A DNA stretch of 64,000 nucleotides from DASXKD01 sp963734725 (GTDB lineage: Bacteria; Actinomycetota; Actinomycetes; Streptosporangiales; Streptosporangiaceae), in contig CAVTIX010000020.1 in assembly GCA_963734725.1 (NCBI GenBank), forward strand, positions 372,001 through 436,000. The letters are read 5' to 3'. Position 1 is the first letter of the stretch. Each line of letters begins with the position of its first letter. The notes under the pieces are model-generated. The model had not been told where the DNA came from. It saw only the letters and a list, made by a program, of their open reading frames with translations, and did not search any database. Position numbers and translations under genes: made by a program. Below, piece after piece: positions 50,702-59,047 of this stretch.

Positions 50702-51843
50702 CGGCGCCGGGAGCGGCGGCGGCCGGCCAGGCGCCGGCGCATGACGACGGGCCGGCCGTCGAGAAGGTCAGCGCCTCGGCGTACGTCATTCCCACCGACG
50801 CGCCCGAGGCGGACGGCACCCTCTCCTGGGATGCCACCACGATGGTGCTGGCCACCGCCCGGGCCGGGCACACGACCGGCATCGGCTGGACCTATGCGGG
50901 CGCCGCGGCGCGCAGCGTCATCACCGGCGTGCTGGCCGGGGTGGTCACCGGCCGGAGCGCGCTGGACGTGCCCGGCGCCTGCGAGGCGATGATCCGGGCG
51001 GTACGCAACATCGGCCGGCCCGGGATCGCCGCGACGGCGATCTCCGCGGTGGATATCGCGCTGTGGGACCTCAAGGCGCGGCTGCTTGGCTGCCCGCTGG
51101 CCCGCCTGCTCGGCCAGGTGCGCGCCAGCGTGCCCATTTACGGCAGCGGCGGGTTCACCAGTTACGACACCCAGCAGACCCGGGATCAGCTCGCCGGATG
51201 GGTGCAGCGGGACAACATCCCGAGGGTGAAGATAAAGATCGGTGAGAGCTGGGGCGGCAACGAACGCCGGGACCTGGAACGGGTGGTGCTCGCCCGCGAG
51301 GTGATCGGTGACGGCCCCGAGCTGTATGTGGACGCCAACGGCGGGTACACCACCGGCCAGGCGGTCCGGGTCGCGGACCGGCTGACCGGCTGCGGGGTGA
51401 CCTGGTTCGAGGAGCCGGTGTCCAGCCAGGACCTGGCCGGGCTCGCGGCGGTGCGGCGCCAGGTGCGGCCCGACGTAGCGGCCGGCGAGTACAGCTGGTC
51501 GCTCGCCGACTCCGCGCAGCTCATCGCGGCGGAAGCCGTGGACTGCCTGCAGCTCGACGCGACCCGCTGCGGCGGATTCACCGAGTTCCTCCGCGGCGCC
51601 GCCCTGGCTGCCGGGCACAACCTGCAGGTATCCGCGCACTGCGCGCCCAACCTGCACGCACACGTCGGCGCGGCGGTGCCCAACCTGCGGCACGTCGAGT
51701 ACTTCCACGACCACCAGCGGATCGAGCGGATGCTGTTCGACGGCGCCCTGGACCCCGAAGGCGGCATCCTCACCCCGGCCCCGGAACCAGGCCTCGGCAT
51801 GTGCCTGCGCGAGTCCGACGCGGAGAAGTACCGTCAGGACTAG
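50698..51843 (+). CDS. enolase-superfamily (mandelate racemase/muconate lactonizing-like) enzyme
   Basis: 381 residues from GTG 50698, overlapping the transketolase stop as GTGA. The capping domain is followed by the barrel with KIKIG (catalytic lysines K178/K180), metal ligands D212 (VDANGG), E238 (FEEP) and E264 (AGEYSW), and H314 (SAHCAP). The KxK and late histidine suit an acid-sugar dehydratase or epimerase. The substrate is unknown. Coupling to transketolase suggests both act on one sugar or sugar-acid path. Confidence 0.88.
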   Translation: MTAPGAAAAGQAPAHDDGPAVEKVSASAYVIPTDAPEADGTLSWDATTMVLATARAGHTTGIGWTYAGAAARSVITGVLAGVVTGRSALDVPGACEAMIRAVRNIGRPGIAATAISAVDIALWDLKARLLGCPLARLLGQVRASVPIYGSGGFTSYDTQQTRDQLAGWVQRDNIPRVKIKIGESWGGNERRDLERVVLAREVIGDGPELYVDANGGYTTGQAVRVADRLTGCGVTWFEEPVSSQDLAGLAAVRRQVRPDVAAGEYSWSLADSAQLIAAEAVDCLQLDATRCGGFTEFLRGAALAAGHNLQVSAHCAPNLHAHVGAAVPNLRHVEYFHDHQRIERMLFDGALDPEGGILTPAPEPGLGMCLRESDAEKYRQD

Positions 51844-51902
51844 CCTTGCTATCCGGCTAACCCGTACGCAGGCGTGGGATCAGGGTTGGCCTGGGAACCA
51901 GG

Positions 51903-53801
51903 TCAACCCGGGGGCTGGCCGACCCTGAGCGCGAGCATGGTCATGTCGTCGCGCATTTCGCCCTGGCACAGCTTCAGCACTACCTCGCGCACCCGCGACA
52001 CCAGCACCTCGGGCGGCTCCCCGGCCAGAGCCGCCAGCTCGTCGGTGAGCCGCTCTTCGAACTGGACTTGGTCCGGCCCGCACGCGTTGGTCAGCCCGTC
52101 GGTGTGCAAGAACAGCAGGTCGCCTGGGTCGAGGTCAAGTTCCTGGGTGGACGGCTCGGCGTCGGGGAAAATCCCGAGCGGCAGCCCGCCTCCGTTCAGC
52201 ACCTGGGTCCGGCCGTCCGGCCGGACCAGCACCGGGCTGGGATGGCCGGCGCTGGACAGCGACATGTGCAGCCGCCCGTCCCGCCAGCTCAGATGGGCGG
52301 TGTCCGCGGTGACGAACCGGCCGCCGAAATCCTCGGTCAGCATGATGTCGTTGATGCCGCGCAGCACGGCCTCGGGGTCGGCGTCCAGATGCGCCAGCGC
52401 CCGGATCGCGTGGCGTGCCGCCGCGGTCACCGCCGCGGTGTCCGGGCCCTCGCCGCACACGTCCCCGATTGCCAGGCCCCAGCCATCACGGGATCGGTAC
52501 ACGTCGTAGAAGTCGCTCCCGGCGCCCTCGGCGGTCGTGCTGGCGGACACGTGCTCGGCGGCGATCTCGGTGCCGGGGATCTGCCGCACCTGCCGTGGCA
52601 GCAGGCTGGTCTTCAGCGCGTCGGCGATCTCTACCCGGTGCCGGAACATCCGGTCCACCCTGATCGCCAGGGCAAGCTGCTCCCCCAGTTCTTCCACCAG
52701 GCCCACGTCAGCCATCTCGAAATGCTGGTGGCCGGGCCAGCGGGCCAGGGTCAGCACCCCGTAGGCGTGCTCACCGTCGGTCAACGGAACCGACAGCACC
52801 GAGGTGGCCCCCAGCAGCATGAGCAGCGGAATGCCGTCCGGCCCGTCGCCGAGCGCGCCCGGGTCATCGGCATGCGCGATGAGCATCGTGCTCCCCGACT
52901 CGTGGACCTGGTACGGCCCAGAGCCCGGCTCGGGGTCTACCGCGGCCACGGCCCTGGCCAGCTTCTCCGAGCGCTGGTCCTCCGGGCCGCTCACGTGCTG
53001 CCGCCGGAGCCGCGGGCCGCCCGTGACGTCCACGATCACCCAGGCGGTCAGCTCCCGGGCGAGCAGCCGCGCGTACCGCTGCAACGCCACCGGCTCGCTG
53101 TAGGTGATGTTTTCCAGCAAGATCCGGGTCGCGGCCATCACCAGGTCCAGCCGCCGGGTCATGGCCTGCACCACTTCCGCAGCAGGCTCGGCACGCCTGG
53201 CCGCCCGCGGCCGGGCCCGGCCCCCGCCCGCACGGGGCGCGGTCACCGCCACCACCAGCTGGCCGGAAGCACCCTGGGCGCTGACCGGGTGCACGGCGAG
53301 CGAGCGCTCCGCCGTTCCGGCCGCGGTCAGCAGCGTGCACTGGAAATCCCGCATCTCGTTCTTGCGGGCCGCCGCGGCGAGCTGGGTCGCCGCGGTCGGC
53401 CTGGCAGGCAGGTCGATAAAGGCCGCAAAAGATTTGCCGGTCGCATACCCGGCGCCGTAGCCGAGCAGGTCGCCCGCGGCGGCATTGACCCGCCGGATCG
53501 TGCCGTCGGCGCCGAGCAGGAACAACGGCACCGGCGCTTGCTGGAAGACGGCATGCAGCAGCCGCCGTTCCGCGTGGGAAGCTTCCGAGCCGCCGTTACC
53601 GTGCTCCGCCTCGCCGCCGTTGCCCGTCGCGGTCAGCGCCGCGACCGCGCCCTCTAGTTCGGCGAGCGCGGCTTCCAGCAGCGGGCCAGGCTCGGCGCCC
53701 GGGAGCGCGGCCGCCTGCCGGAGCGCCGCGTACCGGGCCTTGAGCCCGGCGATCTCATTGCCAGCGCCCTGGAGGCCCGGCGATTGCTGCTTTGCCGCCA
53801 A
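51903..53801 (-). CDS. PAS-GAF SpoIIE/PP2C-type serine phosphatase
   Basis: About 632 residues if translation starts at TTG 53801, which has GGGAG upstream; an in-frame ATG at 53891 has no ribosome site, so the start is uncertain. A PAS domain (VFQQAPVPLFLLGADGTIRR) lies at about 90-190, a GAF domain at about 225-400 (ARLLARELTAWVIVDVTGG, VPLTDGEHAYGVLTLAR), and a PP2C domain thereafter: GSDFYDVYRSRDGWGLAIGD, TDGLTNACGP, DDMTMLALRVG. It is a candidate activator of a STAS antagonist. It converges on the enolase-superfamily gene. Confidence 0.88.
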   Translation of the reverse strand: MAAKQQSPGLQGAGNEIAGLKARYAALRQAAALPGAEPGPLLEAALAELEGAVAALTATGNGGEAEHGNGGSEASHAERRLLHAVFQQAPVPLFLLGADGTIRRVNAAAGDLLGYGAGYATGKSFAAFIDLPARPTAATQLAAAARKNEMRDFQCTLLTAAGTAERSLAVHPVSAQGASGQLVVAVTAPRAGGGRARPRAARRAEPAAEVVQAMTRRLDLVMAATRILLENITYSEPVALQRYARLLARELTAWVIVDVTGGPRLRRQHVSGPEDQRSEKLARAVAAVDPEPGSGPYQVHESGSTMLIAHADDPGALGDGPDGIPLLMLLGATSVLSVPLTDGEHAYGVLTLARWPGHQHFEMADVGLVEELGEQLALAIRVDRMFRHRVEIADALKTSLLPRQVRQIPGTEIAAEHVSASTTAEGAGSDFYDVYRSRDGWGLAIGDVCGEGPDTAAVTAAARHAIRALAHLDADPEAVLRGINDIMLTEDFGGRFVTADTAHLSWRDGRLHMSLSSAGHPSPVLVRPDGRTQVLNGGGLPLGIFPDAEPSTQELDLDPGDLLFLHTDGLTNACGPDQVQFEERLTDELAALAGEPPEVLVSRVREVVLKLCQGEMRDDMTMLALRVGQPPG

Positions 53802-54410
53802 TCTCCATGTCTCCCTGGATTGCGGTCCAGGACACAAGCCTAGCCGCGCGGCCCGCCAACGGCGCCAGCCGCGCGGACAGTCATACGCCATCTACCACGA
53901 CCGCTGCCAGCGCACCGGCGACAGCCGGAAGTTCACCGAGCGCGTCTAGGAGGGCAGGTGCCACGATCAGACTCCGCTGGCGGGCTCCGGCAGCAGGCCT
54001 TCATGACCCCGGGCATTTCAGTTTCCGGTTCGTGATCTGCGCTTCCGCTGTCCGGAAAATACCGGAGATGAGCGGAATAGGTAGCCGTCCCAGCAGTCAC
54101 ATTTGACCCTGAGACCACAACAGAAAGGCACCGTCAACTTAATCAGTGATTGCCAACAGCAGGCATCTCGCTACCCTACGCAACAAGAATTCCCAATTGA
54201 TGCCCTGCCCGCCAGATATAGGAGGGGGGCCGCCCGGACCTGCCATGTCGTATACGAGGCTGTGCTATGAGCAAAACCATAGAAATACCAACTTTTTGGT
54301 TGCCTAGCAGTTAGGGTGCTCACGACGCGCCGGTTTCTGCGACGCCTGGCCCTGACCTTGCCTTGCGCCGGCTGGCGAGTTGCCCTATTGCCTGAAGCAA
54401 GGAACGCTTC
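53802..54410. other. intergenic region with a lower-GC stretch
   Basis: 609 bases between the phosphatase and NlpC/P60 genes. From about 54100 to 54310 the sequence is clearly richer in A and T than the rest of the window. No gene, tRNA or riboswitch motif was recognised; a ydaO-type leader was considered because of the NlpC gene but not found. Confidence 0.5.
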
Positions 54411-55067
54411 GTGCGCCCCCATCTCAACCGAAAATTCACCCTGCCCATCCGCCGGCACCACGAAAGGGTGCCGGCCTCGTCATCCCAGAAGCCCCCGAAA
54501 CTAAGGTTGCTGGCCCGGTCGGTCGTGCCGCTGATCGCGGCATTTACCCTGATCGGACTGGTCGCGGCGCCGGCCAGCGCCAGCCGGCGCCAGGACGCCA
54601 TGGCCTGGGCATTGCGCCAGATCGGTTGCGCGTATAACTACGGTGGCACCGGCCCGTGCCATCGCGGTTTCGACTGCTCGGGGCTAGTGGTCGCCGCCTA
54701 TGCTCAGGCGGGCATGAGGCTGCCGCGCACCACGTACGAGATGCTCCACAGCTCCAAGATAGTGCCGCAGCATCATCGCCCCAGGCAGGGCGACCTGGTG
54801 TTCTTCGGCGACGGCCACGTCACCCTCTACTACTGGCGGCACGTGGTGCTGCACGCGCCACAGCCCGGCGAGAAGGTCCAGCTCACCCGCTGGTATCCGG
54901 GATCAAGCTGGGTGCCCACCGGTTACTACCGAGTCCGTGGCGCCTGGGACGGCCCGATGGTGGGGATACGCAGGTGGGTTCACCGCATGCTGACCAGCCA
55001 TCACCTGCGGATACACCAGCACACCACGTTGCAGGACGTCGCAGTGGGCACCCACCGCCCGCTCTAG
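54411..55067 (+). CDS. secreted NlpC/P60 peptidoglycan hydrolase
   Basis: 218 residues from GTG 54411. A long basic N-terminus precedes a signal helix (about residues 35-57, LLARSVVPLIAAFTLIGLVA, with APASAS before the likely cleavage). The NlpC/P60 domain begins at AMAWALRQIGCAYNYGG; the catalytic residues are C89 (DCSGLVVAAY), H136 (GDGHVTLY) and H148 (LHAP). Such enzymes cut D-Glu-diaminopimelate bonds in stem peptides. The C-terminal tail is histidine- and arginine-rich. No cell-wall binding repeat is seen. Confidence 0.9.
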   Translation: MRPHLNRKFTLPIRRHHERVPASSSQKPPKLRLLARSVVPLIAAFTLIGLVAAPASASRRQDAMAWALRQIGCAYNYGGTGPCHRGFDCSGLVVAAYAQAGMRLPRTTYEMLHSSKIVPQHHRPRQGDLVFFGDGHVTLYYWRHVVLHAPQPGEKVQLTRWYPGSSWVPTGYYRVRGAWDGPMVGIRRWVHRMLTSHHLRIHQHTTLQDVAVGTHRPL

Positions 55068-55085
55068 CAGGGCCCACCTTCGTGG

Positions 55086-55125
55086 TCATGACTTTGGTCT
55101 GCCTCAACCGGCACCAAAGTCATGA
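55086..55125. terminator. long inverted repeat between convergent genes
   Basis: Perfect 13-bp arms TCATGACTTTGGT (55086-55098) and ACCAAAGTCATGA (55113-55125) with a 14-base loop, extended by further pairs at 55083-55085. It lies between stops at 55067 and 55126. Its composition is unlike the GC-rich hairpins elsewhere, so it may also be a dispersed repeat element. Confidence 0.65.
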
Positions 55126-55503
55126 TCACGATTGGCTGGCTGCCGCCGCCTCGCCTGTCCCGGCCGCTCCCGCGGCCACTGCCGCGTCCACGCTGTCGTA
55201 CATCGGCAAGCGGTCAGCGAGGCCGGTGATCCAGAGCGTCTTGGTATAGCGGTACCGCGCGCCTGCCAGCGCCAGCGTCCCGCCCGCGGCCGTCACCTGC
55301 TTCCAATGGCCGACGATCACGGCCAGCGAGCCGGTGTCCATGAAGTCAACCGCGCTCAGGTCGATGATGACGTGCATATCTTCCCGGCGCACTTCGGTGA
55401 GGCACTCGTCGAACCGGCGGCTCGTCACGATGTCCAGCTCGCCGCCGACCGCGACGACCGCGAACCCGTCCCGCCGCTCCGACGAGATCCGGATTCCGTC
55501 CAC
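55126..55503 (-). CDS. STAS domain anti-sigma factor antagonist (copy 2)
   Basis: 125 residues. The STAS pattern is FAVVAVGGELDIVTSRRFDE, DLSAVDFMDTGSLAVIVGHW and TLWITGLADRLPMYDSVDAA. The usual DSS/TG phosphorylation site reads DTGS here, so the phospho-acceptor may be the threonine or the shifted serine. The tail is Ala/Gly-rich. It is divergent from the intact MEDS-ATPase gene, its likely kinase partner. Confidence 0.88.
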   Translation of the reverse strand: MDGIRISSERRDGFAVVAVGGELDIVTSRRFDECLTEVRREDMHVIIDLSAVDFMDTGSLAVIVGHWKQVTAAGGTLALAGARYRYTKTLWITGLADRLPMYDSVDAAVAAGAAGTGEAAAASQS

Positions 55504-55659
55504 CTGGCACTCCCGGATTCTGGTCGCAGGACATGTGACAACTGCCTCATCGTATTCTCATTCAGCCCTGCCCGGGGGTAGCGGGTTGCATGATCGACGC
55601 GCTTCGGGGAAGCAGCGTTAGGAACCACCTGGTCGCGCCGCGTGGAGGGAGGTCCCACA

Positions 55660-56709
55660 GTGTCTGTCCGGGGACACCCGGCTGTTCACACTGATCTAAG
55701 TCACCCTGCCCAGGGGGCAAGGGCGGGCACGCCGGACCGGCACGGCGCACCGGTCAGCGGTGCGGCGAGCAGCCGAGCGGCGGGGGGCGGCGAGAGCCTG
55801 AGCCACGTTGCCTACTTCTACGACGATGAGCGCGCCTACCTGTCCTACCTGTCGGCATTCGCCCTCGCAGGCCTGCGCGACACCGAGCCGGTGTTCATCG
55901 CGGTGCCCGGCCGCAAGTCCGCGCTGCTGCGCGAGCGCCTGGGCGCCGAGTCGCACCTGCTGCGCTACTGCGCCATCACGCAGACGGGGCGCAACCCGGC
56001 ACGGTTGATCCCAGAACTGAGGGCGTTCCTCGACGAGCACCGCGGGCAGCGGGTCCGTTTCGTGAGCGAGGCGATCTGGCCGGGCCGCAGCGCCGCGGAG
56101 CTGTGCGAGGCCACCCGGCATGAGGCGCTGACGAACCTGGCGTTCGCCTCGGCGCCGGCCACCATCGTGTGCCCGTACGATGCCGGCGCGCTGGCGCCCG
56201 CGGTGCTCGCCGGGGCCGAGCGCACGCATCCGGCGTTCCTGCGCAACGGGCAGACCCAGTTCGCCGCCGGCTACGCCGGGCAGGGCGTGGTGCCCGCCGA
56301 GTGCGAGGACCCGCTGCCCGCACCGCCCGCCGACGCGCAGGTGCTCGCCTACGAGACCAGCCTGCGGCCGGTGCGTGAGCTCGTTGCCGGCCACGCCGCC
56401 GCGCTGCGGATGGCCGAGGAACGGATCACCAACATGGTGATCGCGGCCGGTGAGATCACCGCCAACACGCTGCGCCACACCAGCGCGGGCGGCACGTTCT
56501 GGGTCTGGCACACCGGCGAGGAGATCATCTGCCAGGCGCGGGACCAGGGCTGGATCGCCGATCCGCTGGCCGGTCGCTGGCGCCGGCCACCCGAGGGCTC
56601 GGGGCATGGCCTGTGGGTTGTCAACCAGGTCTGCGACCTGATGGAGATCAGGACTAGCCGGGCGGCGGGCACGATCATCCGGCTGCACATGCGCCGCGAG
56701 GATTCCTAG
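55660..56709 (+). CDS. MEDS domain plus RsbW-like ATPase sensor protein (copy 2)
   Basis: 349 residues from GTG 55660, with GGAGGGAGG upstream (55645-55653). After a Pro/Ala-rich leader, residues about 45-225 are a MEDS domain (LSHVAYFYDDERAYLSYLSA, GRNPARLIPELRAFLDEH, EAIWPGRSAAELCEATRHEA). Residues about 235-345 are a GHKL ATPase of the anti-sigma-factor type (MVIAAGEITANTLRHTSAGG and GHGLWVVNQVCDLMEIRTS). MEDS domains sense small hydrocarbon-like ligands in methylotrophs and methanogens; the ligand here is unknown. It is the intact relative of the frameshifted gene at 42469 and lies next to a STAS gene. Confidence 0.9.
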   Translation: MSVRGHPAVHTDLSHPAQGARAGTPDRHGAPVSGAASSRAAGGGESLSHVAYFYDDERAYLSYLSAFALAGLRDTEPVFIAVPGRKSALLRERLGAESHLLRYCAITQTGRNPARLIPELRAFLDEHRGQRVRFVSEAIWPGRSAAELCEATRHEALTNLAFASAPATIVCPYDAGALAPAVLAGAERTHPAFLRNGQTQFAAGYAGQGVVPAECEDPLPAPPADAQVLAYETSLRPVRELVAGHAAALRMAEERITNMVIAAGEITANTLRHTSAGGTFWVWHTGEEIICQARDQGWIADPLAGRWRRPPEGSGHGLWVVNQVCDLMEIRTSRAAGTIIRLHMRREDS

Positions 56710-56769
56710 GCCCGGTCGGCAAGACCCACGGCCCAAACCCCGAAGGCCAGGCTCGCTGGTCAGCCCGGT

Positions 56770-57213
56770 TCAGTGGGGCAGTTCCACCACGGTGACGAAG
56801 AAGTTGTCGATCTGGCGGATCACATCCATGAACCGTTCGAAGTCGACGGGCTTGCTGACGTAGGCGTTGGCGTGCAGGGCGTAGCTGCGCAGGATGTCCT
56901 CGTCGGCCTGCGACGTGGTCAGGATGACCACCGGGATGACTCGCAGCCCCGGGTCCGCCTTCAGCTCGGCCAGCACTTCGAGGCCGTCCCGGCGCGGCAG
57001 GTTCAGGTCGAGCAGGATCAGGCCGGGACGCGGCGCGCTGGCGTACTCCCCCGTCCGGCGCAGGAACTGCATCGCCTGTTCGCCGTCGTTCACCACGTGC
57101 AGCTGGTTACGGATCTTGTGGTGCTCGAAGGCCTCCCGCGTCATCAGGACGTCGCCGGGGTCGTCCTCGACCAGCAGCACGTCGACCACGCGGGCTTGGG
57201 CATCGTCAGCCAT
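56770..57213 (-). CDS. single-domain response regulator
   Basis: 147 residues from ATG 57213, overlapping the kinase gene by eight bases. The receiver domain has the acidic pair ED-D near residues 16-18 (VLLVEDDPGDVLMTREAFE), phospho-acceptor D69 (LLDLNLP), T/S and K in ILTTSQADEDILRSYA and YVSKPVDFERFMDVI. No output domain is present; this Rcp1-like form usually relays phosphate or binds a partner. It is last of a three-gene operon. Confidence 0.92.
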   Translation of the reverse strand: MADDAQARVVDVLLVEDDPGDVLMTREAFEHHKIRNQLHVVNDGEQAMQFLRRTGEYASAPRPGLILLDLNLPRRDGLEVLAELKADPGLRVIPVVILTTSQADEDILRSYALHANAYVSKPVDFERFMDVIRQIDNFFVTVVELPH

Positions 57214-59047
57214 CGGCGTTCTCGTCCTCGGGGAGCGCGGGCAGGGTGAACCAGAAACGGGCCCCTGTGGTAACCGTGGTGTCGAGCCAGATCCGGCCAC
57301 CGTGATATTCGATGATCTTCTTTACCATGGCCAGGCCTATGCCCGTGCCGGGGTAGGTCGCCTTGTCGTGCAGGCGCTGGAAGATCACGAAAATCCGGTC
57401 GGCGTACTCAGGCTCGATCCCGATCCCATTGTCGCTGAAGGAGAACAGCCAGTCGTGGCCGTCGCGGCGGGCCGACACCGAGACCCGGGGCGCCTCATCC
57501 GCGCGGAACTTCAGCGCGTTGTTGATCAGGTTCTGGAAAGCGGCGGTGAGCAGCGTGGCCTCACCGAGCACCACCGGCAGCTCGCCCACCTCAAGGGTGG
57601 CGTGCGTCCGGCGCACCTCGGGCGCGAGATTCGACCACGCCTGGGCGAGCAGCATCGCGCAGGACGCCGGCTCGCGGCGCTGTGCGGTCCGCCCCACCCG
57701 GCTGAACGCGAGCAGGTCGTTGATCAGCGCCTGCATCCGCTTGGCGCCGTCCACCGCGTGCTCGAGGTACTCGTCGGCCTTGGCGTCGAGCCGTCCGGCA
57801 TACCGGCGCTGCAGCAACTGGCAGAAGCTGGCCACCTTGCGCAGCGGCTCCTGCAGGTCGTGCGACGCCACGTAGGCGAACTGCTCCAGTTCGGAGTTGG
57901 ACCGCTGCAGGTCTTCGGTTCGCGCCTCAAGGTCCGCATGCGCGGCCTGCAGCGCCGACAGTTCCGCCAGGATCCGCTCCCGCATCCGGTTCACGTCCAG
58001 GCCCACGGCGCGCATCTCGGCCGGGCCGCCGGGTTCCACCTGGTGCTCGAAGTCGCCGCTGGCTACCTGGCGGGCGTCTGCGGCGAGCCGGTTCAGCGGA
58101 TGTATCGCGGACCGCCACAGGCCGATCGCGAGAACCAGCACGGTGAGCAGCAGGGCGACCGCGATCACGATGAGCGTCGCGTCCAGCACCTGGGCCGAGT
58201 CGTGCAGCGTGCCGGCGGCATGTTGCCGCTGCGTAGCGAGGTTGGCCTGGAGTGCGGCCAGCGCGGCCCGGATCTGGTCGAAGTCCGCCTTGCCCTGATC
58301 GACGGCTGTTGGGCCGGTCACCGGCTGCCCGGACGAGCGCACCTTGGTGATCGTGGGCACCGCGTACGTGGACCGCCAGACAGTCACCCGCTGCAGCACC
58401 GTGTTCAGCTGGACCGTGGCGCCAGACACGTCACCCAGCAACTGGCGCAGCCTGGCGACCTGCTGGCCCTGCCCGGCCAGTCCCGTGTGGTAGGGCGTCA
58501 GGTAGGCAGGCTGCGCGGTGAGCGCGTAGCCGCGCACGCCGGTCTCCTGGTTCAGCAGTTCGACTTCCAGCTGCGAGGCGTGGAACGCGGCCGGGTCGAG
58601 CGTGTTCACCACGTGGTTGCGGGCCGTGGTCAGGTTGGCCAGCGCGGTGCCGCCCACCCCGATCGCCAGCAGCGCGAACAACGCGACGATGAGGACGCCG
58701 ACTCCGAGGATCCGGCCGAACGGCCAGCCTCCGGCGAACCTGGCCGCCATGGCGTTGGCCCGCTCCGCGGCGGTGGCCCGTGCCGCGCCGTCGGGCTGCC
58801 CCGCAGGGCGGGGCCGCCGGCGCCGCGTGCCGGCCACCGGGACCAGCGATACCGGTTCCGGGGCTGGCGCCGCCTGTGGCGACTCCGGTTCCGGGGCGGG
58901 TGGCGCCCCGGCCGCCCCTCCGCGCAGGCGCCCGCCCGCCGGGTTCTCCGGCCCGGGTTCCTGCCCCAGGTGCCCGGTTGCCACGTCTGGGCGTATTGCA
59001 GCACAATCCGGCGCGGCCCTCGCGGCATCAGGTGGCAGCTCGGTCAT
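57206..59047 (-). CDS. CHASE3-HAMP membrane sensor histidine kinase
   Basis: 613 residues from ATG 59047, overlapping the upstream gene as ATGA. A Pro/Ala-rich cytoplasmic N-terminus (about 1-110) leads to a first transmembrane helix (GRILGVGVLIVALFALLAIG). A CHASE3 domain follows (LNQETGVRGYALTAQPAYLT), then a second helix (TLIVIAVALLLTVLVLAIGL), HAMP, a coiled coil, the kinase box with H396 (YVASHDLQEPLRKVASF) and the ATPase (FQNLINNALKFR, DNGIGIEPEYADRIF, GTGIGLAMVKKIIEYHGG). This is the bacteriophytochrome-like kinase core. The stimulus is unknown. Confidence 0.92.
   Translation of the reverse strand: MTELPPDAARAAPDCAAIRPDVATGHLGQEPGPENPAGGRLRGGAAGAPPAPEPESPQAAPAPEPVSLVPVAGTRRRRPRPAGQPDGAARATAAERANAMAARFAGGWPFGRILGVGVLIVALFALLAIGVGGTALANLTTARNHVVNTLDPAAFHASQLEVELLNQETGVRGYALTAQPAYLTPYHTGLAGQGQQVARLRQLLGDVSGATVQLNTVLQRVTVWRSTYAVPTITKVRSSGQPVTGPTAVDQGKADFDQIRAALAALQANLATQRQHAAGTLHDSAQVLDATLIVIAVALLLTVLVLAIGLWRSAIHPLNRLAADARQVASGDFEHQVEPGGPAEMRAVGLDVNRMRERILAELSALQAAHADLEARTEDLQRSNSELEQFAYVASHDLQEPLRKVASFCQLLQRRYAGRLDAKADEYLEHAVDGAKRMQALINDLLAFSRVGRTAQRREPASCAMLLAQAWSNLAPEVRRTHATLEVGELPVVLGEATLLTAAFQNLINNALKFRADEAPRVSVSARRDGHDWLFSFSDNGIGIEPEYADRIFVIFQRLHDKATYPGTGIGLAMVKKIIEYHGGRIWLDTTVTTGARFWFTLPALPEDENADG

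Noticed and set aside
54000..54410. ydaO-type cyclic-di-AMP riboswitch before the NlpC/P60 gene
   Set aside because: Many actinobacterial cell-wall hydrolase genes have one, but its conserved sequence blocks are not found here.
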